In this document: positions 53,442 to 61,595 of the stretch, piece after piece
Numbering within the stretch: position 1 is the first letter of the stretch
How the letters are laid out: every line of letters starts with the position of its first letter
NCBI GenBank assembly: GCA_902763805.1
Contig: CACWTN010000009.1
Location: 37,697 to 101,696, forward strand
Length of the DNA: 64,000 bases
Direction of reading: 5' to 3'
DNA from: an uncultured bacterium
Lineage (GTDB): Bacteria > Cyanobacteriota > Vampirovibrionia > Gastranaerophilales > Gastranaerophilaceae
Made by a program: the position numbers and the translations under genes
The notes under the pieces: generated by a model
Told to the model about the DNA's origin: nothing
Databases searched by the model: none
What the model saw: the letters and a program-made list of their open reading frames with translations, nothing else

Positions 53442-53596
53442 AACCTTATCTTAACCCAAATTAGCTGACAGGGCAAATCATGGGCAAATAGGGGCAGAAT
53501 TATTAACATTTTGTAATAAAGGAGTAAATGTTTTTGTATAAAATTTTCGCCATGCTATAATCAGTTTGTACTAATGTCACAAAAAAGGAGAGAAAT

Positions 53597-53830
53597 ATGG
53601 CAGAAGCAAAATTACTGGCTAGCATTCAAAGATCAGATACAGAACAACTACAGATATCTATTTCCGAATACAGAGGAAAAAGTTATTTTAATTTAAGAAT
53701 TTTTTATACAACAGATGACGGTGCAACCTGGCTTCCTACAAAAAAAGGCGTAACTTTTGCACCTGATCAGCTTGATATCTTAACAGAAGCTATCGAAGAA
53801 GCTAAAAAAGAATTCATGGAAGAAGAGTAG
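53597..53830 (+). CDS. PC4/p15-type single-strand DNA-binding protein
   Basis: A 77-residue protein. The segment ISISEYRGKSYFNLRIFYTTDDGATWLPTKKGVTFAPDQ matches the PC4 fold (curved beta sheet plus helix) known from eukaryotic transcriptional coactivator p15 and bacterial homologues, which bind single-stranded DNA as dimers. AAAGGAG lies before the ATG. It precedes the histidine kinase gene by 48 nt, perhaps in one transcript. Confidence 0.8.
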   Translation: MAEAKLLASIQRSDTEQLQISISEYRGKSYFNLRIFYTTDDGATWLPTKKGVTFAPDQLDILTEAIEEAKKEFMEEE

Positions 53831-53878
53831 GGATAAATGTATTTGGTTCGTCGAACCTCCTATTAGTCATACAAAAGT

Positions 53879-54607
53879 TTGGTGAAAAAATTGAAAAACT
53901 CTGTACAGAATGAATTTATATCAACAGTATCACACGAGATGAGAACCCCTTTGACAAGTATCAGGGGGTTCTCTCAGACTTTATTGTCTTCGTGGGACAG
54001 AATTGATGATGAAAATAAAAAGAAATTCATCAAGATTATAGAAGAACAGTCAAACCGGCTTATAAATCTGGTTGAGAATATTTTAACCGTGTCAAAGGCT
54101 AATGCCGGTAATATTGTAATGAAAAAAGTTTTTATCAATGCATCAATTAAAAGTATCATTCCAATGTTTCAGGAACAATACAAAAATCATAAAATCGTGT
54201 TTATACCCCAAAATGATTTACCGCCGGCAAGATTGGACGAAGATAAGTTTCAGCAGATTATGACAAACCTTATTGATAACGGTTGTAAGTATTCACCCGA
54301 AGGAAGTATAGTTACGATAACAACAGAAGCCAAAGGGGAATGCATAATTGTAAAAGTTAGCGACGAAGGTGTCGGAATAAAAGCTGAAGACGCTGATAAA
54401 CTGTTTAAAAAATTCAGCAGAATTGAAAACCACCTGACAAGCAAAGCTCAGGGAAACGGACTGGGTTTATATATCACAAAACAGCTTGTTGAAAATATGA
54501 ACGGAATGATTACGTTCGAAAGTGAAGAAAACAAAGGAACAACTTTTATTGTAAAATTCCCTGTCTATAACGAAGAGGAGGTGCTGAAATGCTCTCAAAA
54601 ATCTTAA
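53879..54607 (+). CDS. Histidine kinase core without a sensor domain
   Basis: A 242-residue protein that begins almost at the HisKA domain: phospho-His in FISTVSHEMRTPLTS (about residue 20), then HATPase with the N box (QIMTNLIDNGCKYS), DEGVGI and GNGLGLYIT. The start is TTG or GTG and has no clear ribosome-binding site, so translation may depend on upstream reading or another start. It overlaps the next gene by 19 nt. Lacking its own sensor, it may be driven by a partner. Confidence 0.85.
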   Translation: MVKKLKNSVQNEFISTVSHEMRTPLTSIRGFSQTLLSSWDRIDDENKKKFIKIIEEQSNRLINLVENILTVSKANAGNIVMKKVFINASIKSIIPMFQEQYKNHKIVFIPQNDLPPARLDEDKFQQIMTNLIDNGCKYSPEGSIVTITTEAKGECIIVKVSDEGVGIKAEDADKLFKKFSRIENHLTSKAQGNGLGLYITKQLVENMNGMITFESEENKGTTFIVKFPVYNEEEVLKCSQKS

Positions 54608-55872
54608 TTATAGACAAAAGAAAAGAACTTCCCGCAAAATACAAAAAAAATATTGAAGATGCAGATACATCAGTTATCATTTCAAACAATCTAAAAGATG
54701 CGCTCCAAAATGTTCAGGAACTTGAACCAGATATGATTATTGTGTCGGACAGTATTGATGAAAAATTGCATATTTTCTGCGAAAAAATCAGAAATCTTAC
54801 ATTTAACACACGTCCCATTATTATTGCCATGTCTAAATCTGCTGATTCAGGGGACAGAATATTGGTTCTTGACAGCGGTGCGGATGACTTTTTGAGCGAA
54901 CCTGTTAATATTGAAGAATTTAAAACCAGAATAAAAGCGCACTTAAGACGTGATATCGAACTTAATCTTGACACAAAAACACTTTTGCCGAACAAAAAAA
55001 TTGCAGAAAAAGCGTTAAAGAGAATTTTGCACGATGACGGACATCAGGCATCACTGCTTATCGGTATTGAAAATTTAGAAAATTATAAAAGTGTTTATTC
55101 TGATATTGCAGCAGATAAGCTTATTCAGACATTCGTTGCAATAACAAAATCCGCTATTGAGCCTGATGATTTCTTCGGTCAGTTGAATGATACAAATTTT
55201 GTAATAATAACAAACATATACAGAGCGGAAAAACTTGCGGCATTTTTAACATTTGCATTCGATACCGTTGCTCCGAAGTTTTATTCCGAGCAGGATTCAA
55301 AAAGAGGGTATATGCTTTTAAAAAGCGACAGACTTGCAGGAATGAGAGCAAATTTCGTTTCTGTTCAGATTGGCGGCATATTGGGCAATTATGAACACAT
55401 ATCATCGGCAGAAGGTCTTATTGAACGTTTGTATTCCGTTAAAAAGACGGCAAAAATTCCCGGCGGTTCAAATTATGTAATAGACAGAATGAAATTGACA
55501 GGAAAGATTTCGGCGGAGCAGACATCAATAATAAACCATATATATATCAAAGAACCTGACAAAGCATTGTCACTATTATTAAGGACTACGCTTGAGCTTC
55601 AGGGATATGATGTTACGGAATCTATTGATACCGACAGTTCGGTTCAGCCGGCAATATTGGTTATAGACAGCGGTGATAATCTTGAAGAACTTGAATTTTG
55701 CAGGGAAATAAAAAACAATCCGAATTTTGTTAATACAAAGGTAATTGTAACGACATCAGTACATGATAAATCGGCTGTGCTGGATTCGGGTGCGGATTTA
55801 TATTTGCCGAAGCCTTATGAAATAACGGATTTAATACAATGGATTGAATATTTCAGAAAGAGTATTTTATAG
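54589..55872 (+). CDS. Double-receiver protein with a degenerate GGDEF-like middle
   Basis: A 427-residue protein. N-terminal receiver (about 1-120) has Asp in MIIVSDSIDE but Ser-Glu-Pro replaces the usual Lys-Pro (FLSEPVNIEEF); the middle (about 125-300) resembles a diguanylate cyclase domain (LLPNKKIAEKAL) but has no GGDEF motif; the C-terminal receiver (about 345-427) keeps LPKPYE but has Asp-Ser-Gly-Asp at the acceptor loop. Both ends are probably weakened receivers. It overlaps the kinase gene, so likely its partner. Confidence 0.78.
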   Translation: MLSKILIIDKRKELPAKYKKNIEDADTSVIISNNLKDALQNVQELEPDMIIVSDSIDEKLHIFCEKIRNLTFNTRPIIIAMSKSADSGDRILVLDSGADDFLSEPVNIEEFKTRIKAHLRRDIELNLDTKTLLPNKKIAEKALKRILHDDGHQASLLIGIENLENYKSVYSDIAADKLIQTFVAITKSAIEPDDFFGQLNDTNFVIITNIYRAEKLAAFLTFAFDTVAPKFYSEQDSKRGYMLLKSDRLAGMRANFVSVQIGGILGNYEHISSAEGLIERLYSVKKTAKIPGGSNYVIDRMKLTGKISAEQTSIINHIYIKEPDKALSLLLRTTLELQGYDVTESIDTDSSVQPAILVIDSGDNLEELEFCREIKNNPNFVNTKVIVTTSVHDKSAVLDSGADLYLPKPYEITDLIQWIEYFRKSIL

Positions 55873-55919
55873 ACCAATTACTTGCAATTTAAAATTGATG
55901 TGTTATCTTAGAGATGTGA

Positions 55920-55993
55920 GCGTCCGTAGCTCAGCTGGATAGAGCATCTGCCTTCTAAGCAGAGGGTCGCGCGTTCGAATCGCGCCGGGCGTA
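55920..55993 (+). tRNA. tRNA-Arg (TCT anticodon)
   Basis: 74 nt. Acceptor GCGTCCG/CGGGCGT, D arm GCTC/GAGC, anticodon stem TCTGC/GCAGA with loop CTTCTAA, T arm GCGCG/CGCGC with TTCGAAT, discriminator A; CCA is not encoded. Its 3' end recurs twice downstream. Confidence 0.95.
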
Positions 55994-56036
55994 AATTACG
56001 GGAGATAGGTCAATCCTATCTCCCGTAATTTTTATT
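55994..56036 (+). terminator. tRNA-Arg terminator
   Basis: AATTACGGGAGATAGG / CCTATCTCCCGTAATT with a 5-nt loop and T run. Confidence 0.9.
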
Positions 56037-56202
56037 TGGCAGGCGATTTGACCGCCAAATGCGTAAGCATTTTATCGCGTTCGGCGGATTTTTTGCAGAG
56101 AGCGTAGGACTTTTCTTTGAAGCAAACTCTGTTTGCGAAAAGAAAATCCGTAGACTCGTTTAACGCAAAAAATCCAAGAGGAATCGCGCCGGGCGTAAAT
56201 TA
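56037..56202 (+). mobile_element. tRNA-Arg cassette 1 (folded core and tRNA 3' copy)
   Basis: Stem AAATGC/GCATTT (56057-56072), GTTCG (56079-56083), a 91-nt core (56084-56174) with outer stem GGATTTTTTGC/GCAAAAAATCC, inner stem GGACTTTTCTTT/AAAGAAAATCC and GCAAAC/GTTTGC, then CAAGA (56175-56179) and a perfect 22-nt copy of tRNA-Arg 3' end plus 5 flanking bases (56181-56202). Its own terminator follows. No ORF. Confidence 0.7.
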
Positions 56203-56236
56203 AAAGGGACTAGTATAAACTAGTCCCTTTTAATTT
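56197..56236 (+). terminator. Terminator after the first tRNA-Arg 3' copy
   Basis: AAATTAAAAGGGACTAGT / ACTAGTCCCTTTTAATTT, an 18-bp perfect inverted repeat with a 4-nt loop. Confidence 0.88.
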
Positions 56237-56388
56237 ACGTTTGTGAAAAGATTTGAACGTTTTCTGCGTTCGAGCGACCTGTGAGCAGAGTGCGGAGTGC
56301 TTTTGTGAAAAGAACGTAAGTTCTTTGAAGCAAAACACGCAGGCACGTTTAATGCGAACAGGTCAAGACAATCACGCCAGGCGTAAAT
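56237..56388 (+). mobile_element. tRNA-Arg cassette 2 (folded core and tRNA 3' copy)
   Basis: GTTCG (56268-56272), a 91-nt core (56273-56363) with outer stem GACCTGT/ACAGGTC and inner stems GTGCTTTTG/CAAAACAC and AAGAAC/GTTCTT, CAAGA (56364-56368), then AATCACGCCAGGCGTAAAT, a tRNA-Arg 3' copy with two mismatches (56370-56388). A third terminator follows. Confidence 0.68.
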
Positions 56389-56419
56389 AAAAAAGGATTA
56401 GAAAAACCAATCCTTTTTT
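56389..56419 (+). terminator. Terminator after the second tRNA-Arg 3' copy
   Basis: AAAAAAGGATT / AATCCTTTTTT with a 9-nt loop. Confidence 0.85.
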
Positions 56420-56433
56420 ATTCGTTTATTTTT

Positions 56434-56451
56434 GGTACAAATAATTGCACC
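56434..56451. repeat. Recurrent palindrome, copy 3
   Basis: GGTACAAATAATTGCACC, 51 nt downstream of the stop codon of the EF-hand gene on the minus strand. Confidence 0.65.
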
Positions 56452-56501
56452 CTAAAAAACTTATATTATTATTTTTGTCTGCAAAAGCACATATTCATAA
56501 T

Positions 56502-57047
56502 TTATGTAAACTTTCTGCACAGTTCTTGTTCAAGGTCTCTTAGCTGATGTTTCAAACAGCTGATTTCTGTTTTGTAACTAAAATATTTATTAACTCTTTC
56601 ATCTTTGTCAAATTCCATCACTACTTTATCGCTACTACCAAATTTATTTATCAAATCTTCAGTACCATATTTAAGTGTATACCAAGCTCCTTCTAAATCA
56701 CTAAATTCGTTATCAAAATCTTTTTGCATTTTTTCTAATTTATTTCTTAATTGCTCCAATTCTCGATAAGAACCAAATAATTCATCCTGAACATCATCTC
56801 TACTAATGTTGAGATTAGTAACAAGAATGGAATTTTCATCTAAAAGATATTTATATTTTCTGGCTATATTCACAGCTTCATTTTTAATGCTTACATATTT
56901 TTGGTCAACTGTAATACCATTTTCATAATCAGACTGTGTCATATTATTCCAAACATTTTTGACACCTTTTTCTGTAGCTTTTTGTGCTTCATTGACGTCA
57001 ACATACCCATTACCGTTTGTGTCGATTTGTTTCCATGTGATTGCCAT
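56502..57047 (-). CDS. EF-hand protein with helical body
   Basis: A 181-residue protein. A complete 12-residue EF-hand loop, DTNGNGYVDVNE, lies at residues 8-19 with Asp/Asn/Asn/Asp/Glu ligands in canonical positions, so calcium binding is likely. The rest is acidic and helical (coiled coil about 90-145, and again at the C-terminus). No signal peptide. It has a class-2 promoter like the EF-hand gene at 63149. Function unknown; AAAGGAG precedes the ATG. Confidence 0.75.
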   Translation of the reverse strand: MAITWKQIDTNGNGYVDVNEAQKATEKGVKNVWNNMTQSDYENGITVDQKYVSIKNEAVNIARKYKYLLDENSILVTNLNISRDDVQDELFGSYRELEQLRNKLEKMQKDFDNEFSDLEGAWYTLKYGTEDLINKFGSSDKVVMEFDKDERVNKYFSYKTEISCLKHQLRDLEQELCRKFT

Positions 57048-57086
57048 ACTACTTTCTCCTTTTTATACTTGTATAATTCTCTTATG

Positions 57087-57121
57087 TATATATAAAGTAT
57101 ATAAAGAAAAAATACTTGCCT
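57087..57121 (-). promoter_or_regulatory. Class-2 promoter of the EF-hand gene
   Basis: On the minus strand: AGGCAA, 17 nt, ACTTTATATATA, followed by CATAAGAGA, as at 12846-12866. The 26 bases TATATACTTT...AAGAGA are identical at both sites. Confidence 0.72.
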
Positions 57122-57260
57122 AATTTTTTTGATATGTTAAGTATTTGTTACAATTAAAATTTTAAGCAACATTTTCAACTAAATATTTACCCCCCAAGTT
57201 CTGAACTCGTCAACTCCGGTGCGATTTAAATATATATTTGCATACTGCTCAAAATTATAC

Positions 57261-57272
57261 TAATATAGTTGT
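57261..57272 (+). promoter_or_regulatory. -10 box of the deaminase gene, predicted leaderless
   Basis: TAATAT, then 6 nt, then ATG; no Shine-Dalgarno. Confidence 0.5.
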
Positions 57273-57830
57273 ATGGACAACTCACAAAACAATATTTTAT
57301 CGGGTATTATTTCTAATGAGCCTGTTGATGGTTCAAAAGCTGAAAAAGCAATAAAGATTATCTCAGAGCTTCAGAATGATATGAAGAATTATACGGATCA
57401 GGGTGCTGGTCCGTTCCTTGCAGCCATATATGATGACAAAGGGAATTTGTTGGCAAAAACTTCAAACTCTGTTGTTAATGAAACCTGTTCACACAATCAC
57501 GCAGAGATGAATGCCATAAGAGAAGTTGAGAAAATATTAGGAACTTACGATTTGTCAAAATACAACCTTAGCTTATACATCACAGCAGAGCCCTGTATGA
57601 TGTGTATCGGTGCAATTATGTGGTCAGGCATAAAACAGGTATTTTACGGGATTCCGACCTCAACTGTTGAAAAAATTACGGGTTTTGATGAAGGTTTTAA
57701 GCCTGATTGGCTGACAGAGTTTAAAAAACGGGGTATCACCGTTTACGGAAACATTGCTCCTGAACTTGGCGAAAAAGCAATGAAAAAATACATTGAGAAC
57801 GGGCATAAAATATACAAGCCCGAAAGATAA
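57273..57830 (+). CDS. Cytidine/guanine deaminase-family zinc enzyme
   Basis: A 185-residue protein. The zinc site is His-Ala-Glu in NHAEMNAIREVEK (Glu as proton shuttle) and the two Cys in PCMMCIGAIMWSGI, as in guanine deaminase GuaD, TadA and related enzymes. The C-terminal FDEGFKPDWLTEF region is closer to guanine deaminases than to TadA. No TadA partner context. The promoter appears leaderless. Confidence 0.85.
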   Translation: MDNSQNNILSGIISNEPVDGSKAEKAIKIISELQNDMKNYTDQGAGPFLAAIYDDKGNLLAKTSNSVVNETCSHNHAEMNAIREVEKILGTYDLSKYNLSLYITAEPCMMCIGAIMWSGIKQVFYGIPTSTVEKITGFDEGFKPDWLTEFKKRGITVYGNIAPELGEKAMKKYIENGHKIYKPER

Positions 57831-58541
57831 TTATTTCAGTATTTTATAAGTTTTTATCGCATTAATAAGCTTAGAGTTATTCTGGAGCTGGTATATTCTT
57901 ACAAGCGCACTTTTTGCTGTTTTATCATACTGTTCTTCGGTGATAGAGCCTGTATCTCTTGCATTTTTGAGATTTTTGTCAATAACATTATACAGTTTTA
58001 TCAACGTCTTATTTGACATTCTGTGTATCGGGCGAATGAAATAATCAGCCAGTCCTCCTGAGTAATAATCAAGCGTGCTATATAAAGTTTTCAGCATATC
58101 TGTTGATGACCTTAGCTCATAATCTAAAAAAACAACAATACCATCTTTCGAACCATGCCTGTAAACATAAGTTTTTATGGCATCCAGTTTATCTTTCGGA
58201 AGAAAACCCAGATTATCAAAATCCTGCATAGCATCTTCAACTTCTGATATATAATCATCAAGTTCAGCCGGTTCAATACAAAGCATTTTGGCAAGCATAA
58301 TCTTATCACCGCGTTTTGTGAAAGAGTTTTTTAGCGGTTTAAACTTCGGGAGCGGACGATTGCTCATTATCCACTTAAACTCTGTTCCTGAGATTTTTAC
58401 GTCGATAGCCTCCTGAATCTGTGTTTTGTACCGGCGGACAAAGTCTGTTTTTTGACTGTCCGTAATCTTATTTGATGTTAAGACCTCATGCACTTTTGAT
58501 AAGGTTATTGGCGTTATTAAGTTTATTGCAGAAATTTCCAT
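57831..58541 (-). CDS. Unknown 236-residue helical protein
   Basis: A soluble, charged, alpha-helical protein, MEISAINLITPITLSKVHEVL..., with no signal peptide and no recognised domain. It starts in the style of the lineage-specific orphan proteins but lacks the Phe motif. Its TACAAT box is 7 nt before the ATG and no ribosome-binding site is seen, so the mRNA may be leaderless. It is convergent with the deaminase gene with no gap. Confidence 0.7.
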   Translation of the reverse strand: MEISAINLITPITLSKVHEVLTSNKITDSQKTDFVRRYKTQIQEAIDVKISGTEFKWIMSNRPLPKFKPLKNSFTKRGDKIMLAKMLCIEPAELDDYISEVEDAMQDFDNLGFLPKDKLDAIKTYVYRHGSKDGIVVFLDYELRSSTDMLKTLYSTLDYYSGGLADYFIRPIHRMSNKTLIKLYNVIDKNLKNARDTGSITEEQYDKTAKSALVRIYQLQNNSKLINAIKTYKILK

Positions 58542-58608
58542 ATACTATATTGTAAACATTCTTCCGATTTAGTCAACAAAATTACAAACTTGCTCAAAAA
58601 CAGACAAA

Positions 58609-60405
58609 GTGGTAATCTTAAATATAGAGATGTATAAAGATTTTGATATAACAAAGACAAAACTGATTATTTGGGACTTAGATGATACCTTTTGGGAAGG
58701 AACGCTTTCCGAGGGCGGAGTATCTTTTATTGAAGATAACCTGAACCTTGTTGAAGAACTTACGACAAAAGGTATTATGAACTCTATTTGTTCAAAAAAT
58801 GACATGCTTAACGTCAAGGGCGAGTTCTTAACCAACGGATACGTAAAGTACTGGCAGATGTTTCTGTTTCCTTCAATTAACTGGGAAGCAAAAGGTCAGA
58901 GGGTTAAGAATATAATTGAAGCGATGCAGTTAAGGGAAGAAAACGTAATCATCATTGACGATAATGAAACCAATATTAAAGAAATCAAATATTACTGCCC
59001 CAAAATCATGTCAGCACCGCCTTCTCAAATCAAAAAAATTGCCAAAGAACTTTATCTGGTTAATGACTATGATTTTGAGTACACAAGACTTAAACAGTAC
59101 AAAATTCTTGAAGCAAAAAACAGGGATAAACTGCTTTCAAAATCTTCAAACGAGGATTTTTTAAAGAACAGTAACATAAAAGTCTGCATAAAAACTGACT
59201 GTGAACAAAATATAGACAGAATTGGAAAGCTTATTCTGAGAACAAATCAGCTTAACTTTACAAAAAACAGAGTTAACAAAGATATTTTAGCCAACATTTT
59301 TGCAGACAAAGAAAAATATGACTCAGCGTACATTATCGCAGAGGACAAATACGGAAACTACGGTATTTGCGGATTTTATGTTCTGAATAAAGAAACCAAC
59401 TGTCTGGAGCATTTCCTTTTCTCCTGCAGAATAATGAATATGGGAATTGAGCAGTTTATATACAAACACTTGAACAGTCCCGGAATAAATATTGTGCCGC
59501 CGGTTTCTTCAAGCCTTCTCGGAGAATCTGACTGGATAGAACTTGTTGATAATCTTGATGTAAAACAAAAAGAAGTAAAAAAAGAAAACAGCCTGAATAT
59601 ATTATTCAAAGGCGCATGCGATTTATATTCAACAATAAATTACATTGACGGTGACTGTAATATTGATACAGAGTTTCCTTTCTGGAACAAAAAACTTGTA
59701 TATGTATCTGCACATACACACCCTGCATTTATTGAGCAGACACACAGGCTAAGTCATGACGAGTTAATGTCCTTAACAAGAACATTCCCATACCCACAGC
59801 CTGAAGAATTCAATACAGAGTTCTTTAATCCTAAGTACAATGTAATAGTTCTCAGTCTGCTTCAGGCAGCATACAGGGGCATTTATATCAACAAAAATAA
59901 CGGTCATTACGCCGAATACGGCTATATTAACTGCGACGTTACGGATGAAAACAACTGGGACAAAGTTTTGGCTTCTATTCCTGAGCAGTATAAAGAAGCA
60001 AACCGAAGAGTTTTGGCTGAATTTAAAAAGAATTACACATTTGCAGGTAATCCGCCAATTGAACTTTTAATGCAAAACCTTAAGTATATCAGAGAAAATC
60101 TTAAACCAGAAACAAGTCTTATTTTTATACTCGGAAGCGAAATTAAGACTGACAAAACTCTTGAAGGATATGACGGTGTTTGCGAACAGCACATTATTCT
60201 TAACAAATATGTAAGAGAGTTTGCTAAAAATTATGACAATATTGATATCGTTGAAATAACTGATTTAATCCAAAGCGACGACGATTATTCGGAATGTATT
60301 AACCATTTTTCAAGAAGAATATACGCTGAAATTGCAAAGAAAATTATCGAAATCACAAACAGACGGCTTAATGCAGAACATCTGTTTCTCAAGACGGAAC
60401 AATAA
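58609..60405 (+). CDS. HAD-IIIC phosphatase fused to an SGNH-like domain
   Basis: 598 residues from a GTG, or 591 from the ATG at 58630; neither has a clear ribosome-binding site. N-terminal HAD-IIIC (FkbH-like) domain at about 15-150: catalytic Asp pair in IIWDLDDTFWEGTL, Ser/Cys-Lys in SICSKND and DDNETNIKEI. A GNAT-like region follows (KLILRTNQLNFTKNR, EDKYGNYGICGFYVL). The C-terminal half (about 330-590) resembles SGNH hydrolases, with ECINHFSRRIY near the end as a possible Asp/His block. Upstream of wecB, so possibly in surface glycan assembly. Confidence 0.75.
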   Translation: MVILNIEMYKDFDITKTKLIIWDLDDTFWEGTLSEGGVSFIEDNLNLVEELTTKGIMNSICSKNDMLNVKGEFLTNGYVKYWQMFLFPSINWEAKGQRVKNIIEAMQLREENVIIIDDNETNIKEIKYYCPKIMSAPPSQIKKIAKELYLVNDYDFEYTRLKQYKILEAKNRDKLLSKSSNEDFLKNSNIKVCIKTDCEQNIDRIGKLILRTNQLNFTKNRVNKDILANIFADKEKYDSAYIIAEDKYGNYGICGFYVLNKETNCLEHFLFSCRIMNMGIEQFIYKHLNSPGINIVPPVSSSLLGESDWIELVDNLDVKQKEVKKENSLNILFKGACDLYSTINYIDGDCNIDTEFPFWNKKLVYVSAHTHPAFIEQTHRLSHDELMSLTRTFPYPQPEEFNTEFFNPKYNVIVLSLLQAAYRGIYINKNNGHYAEYGYINCDVTDENNWDKVLASIPEQYKEANRRVLAEFKKNYTFAGNPPIELLMQNLKYIRENLKPETSLIFILGSEIKTDKTLEGYDGVCEQHIILNKYVREFAKNYDNIDIVEITDLIQSDDDYSECINHFSRRIYAEIAKKIIEITNRRLNAEHLFLKTEQ

Positions 60406-60434
60406 TTTTTTGCATAATAAAAATACATTTATGC

Positions 60435-60446
60435 TAAAATAATCTT
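60435..60446 (+). promoter_or_regulatory. -10 box of wecB, predicted leaderless
   Basis: TAAAAT, then 6 nt, then ATG; no Shine-Dalgarno. A TTGCAT lies 19 nt further upstream. Confidence 0.45.
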
Positions 60447-61562
60447 ATGAAGAACATAGCTTTTGTATTCGGAACACGTCCGGAAATAATAAAACTCGCA
60501 CCTGTTATACTGGAACTCAGAAAATACCCTGAGTTGTATAATGTGGTTATTATAAACACAGAACAGCAAAAAGAGCTTTCTAACCAAACTCTTGCATACT
60601 TTGGACTAAAAGCTGATTATAACCTTGACTGTATGAGAGAAAATCAGTCCTTGCCAGCTGTTCAGGCAAGAATACTGACTTCACTGGAAGAAGTTTATTC
60701 TTCAAATAATATTGATGCAACAGTCGTTCAGGGCGACACAATGACCGTTCTGTGCGGAGCTTTAACAAGTTTTTATCACAAACTTCCCGTTTTCCACGTT
60801 GAAGCAGGACTTCGTTCTTACGATATATATGAACCATTTCCTGAAGAAGTTATGCGTCAGATGACATCAAGAGTTGCCGATATACACTTCGCACCTACAG
60901 AAGTCAACAAATATGCTTTACTGAAAGAAGGTATTGAAGGGAATAAAATTCACGTTGTCGGAAACACTGTTATAGATGCTTTGTTCTGCCTTTCTGATGA
61001 AGTAATAGAACAATCACGCAAATTCTATGAAGAAAAAGGGATTAAAATTGATGACAAACTTGTACTCATTACCGCTCACAGAAGGGAAAACCACGGCGAA
61101 AGAATTGACAGAATAATTGAAGCTATATCATACCTGGCTAAAAAATATGATGACCATACGTTTGTTATCCCGGTTCACCCTAACCCGAATGTAAAAGAAA
61201 AAATCCATTCACGTTTAGGGAACTTTAAGAACATTCATCTTTTAACACCGCTTGATTATCCGTATCTTGTATATTTAATGAAACACGCAAAGCTTATTCT
61301 TACTGATTCCGGCGGAATACAGGAAGAAGCACCGTCTTTTGCATGTCCGACACTTGTAATGAGATACGAAACCGAAAGAAAAGAAGGTCTTGAAGCAGGA
61401 GTATCACTTCTTGTCGGAGCAGATTATGACAAAATCCTGACAGAGAGCGAAAAAATTCTTTCTTCAACAAAAGAAGCAACCCGTCTGAAAGCACAAAATC
61501 CGTACGGTGACGGAACTTCATCAAAGAAAATTGAAGAGATTATAAGAAGAAAATTTTATTAA
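60447..61562 (+). CDS. wecB: UDP-GlcNAc 2-epimerase (non-hydrolysing)
   Basis: A 371-residue protein converting UDP-GlcNAc to UDP-ManNAc for surface polysaccharides. FGTRPEIIKLAPVI at the N-terminus, VVQGDTMTVLCGAL, HVEAGLRSYDIYEPFPEE, TAHRRENHGER and LTDSGGIQEEAPSFACPTLVMR are the family motifs with the catalytic Asp, Glu and His residues. GT-B fold. It follows the HAD-IIIC/SGNH gene by 41 nt. Confidence 0.95.
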   Translation: MKNIAFVFGTRPEIIKLAPVILELRKYPELYNVVIINTEQQKELSNQTLAYFGLKADYNLDCMRENQSLPAVQARILTSLEEVYSSNNIDATVVQGDTMTVLCGALTSFYHKLPVFHVEAGLRSYDIYEPFPEEVMRQMTSRVADIHFAPTEVNKYALLKEGIEGNKIHVVGNTVIDALFCLSDEVIEQSRKFYEEKGIKIDDKLVLITAHRRENHGERIDRIIEAISYLAKKYDDHTFVIPVHPNPNVKEKIHSRLGNFKNIHLLTPLDYPYLVYLMKHAKLILTDSGGIQEEAPSFACPTLVMRYETERKEGLEAGVSLLVGADYDKILTESEKILSSTKEATRLKAQNPYGDGTSSKKIEEIIRRKFY

Positions 61563-61595
61563 ACAAATATTTTTAGTGTAAATAAGGAGTATTAT

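Noticed and set aside
54589..55872. Active diguanylate cyclase
   Set aside because: The middle domain has no GGDEF or related catalytic motif.
35780..56420. CRISPR array as an explanation for the repeats around tRNA genes
   Set aside because: Repeats are tRNA ends with unequal spacing and cargo, there is no constant repeat-spacer pattern, and no cas gene is present.
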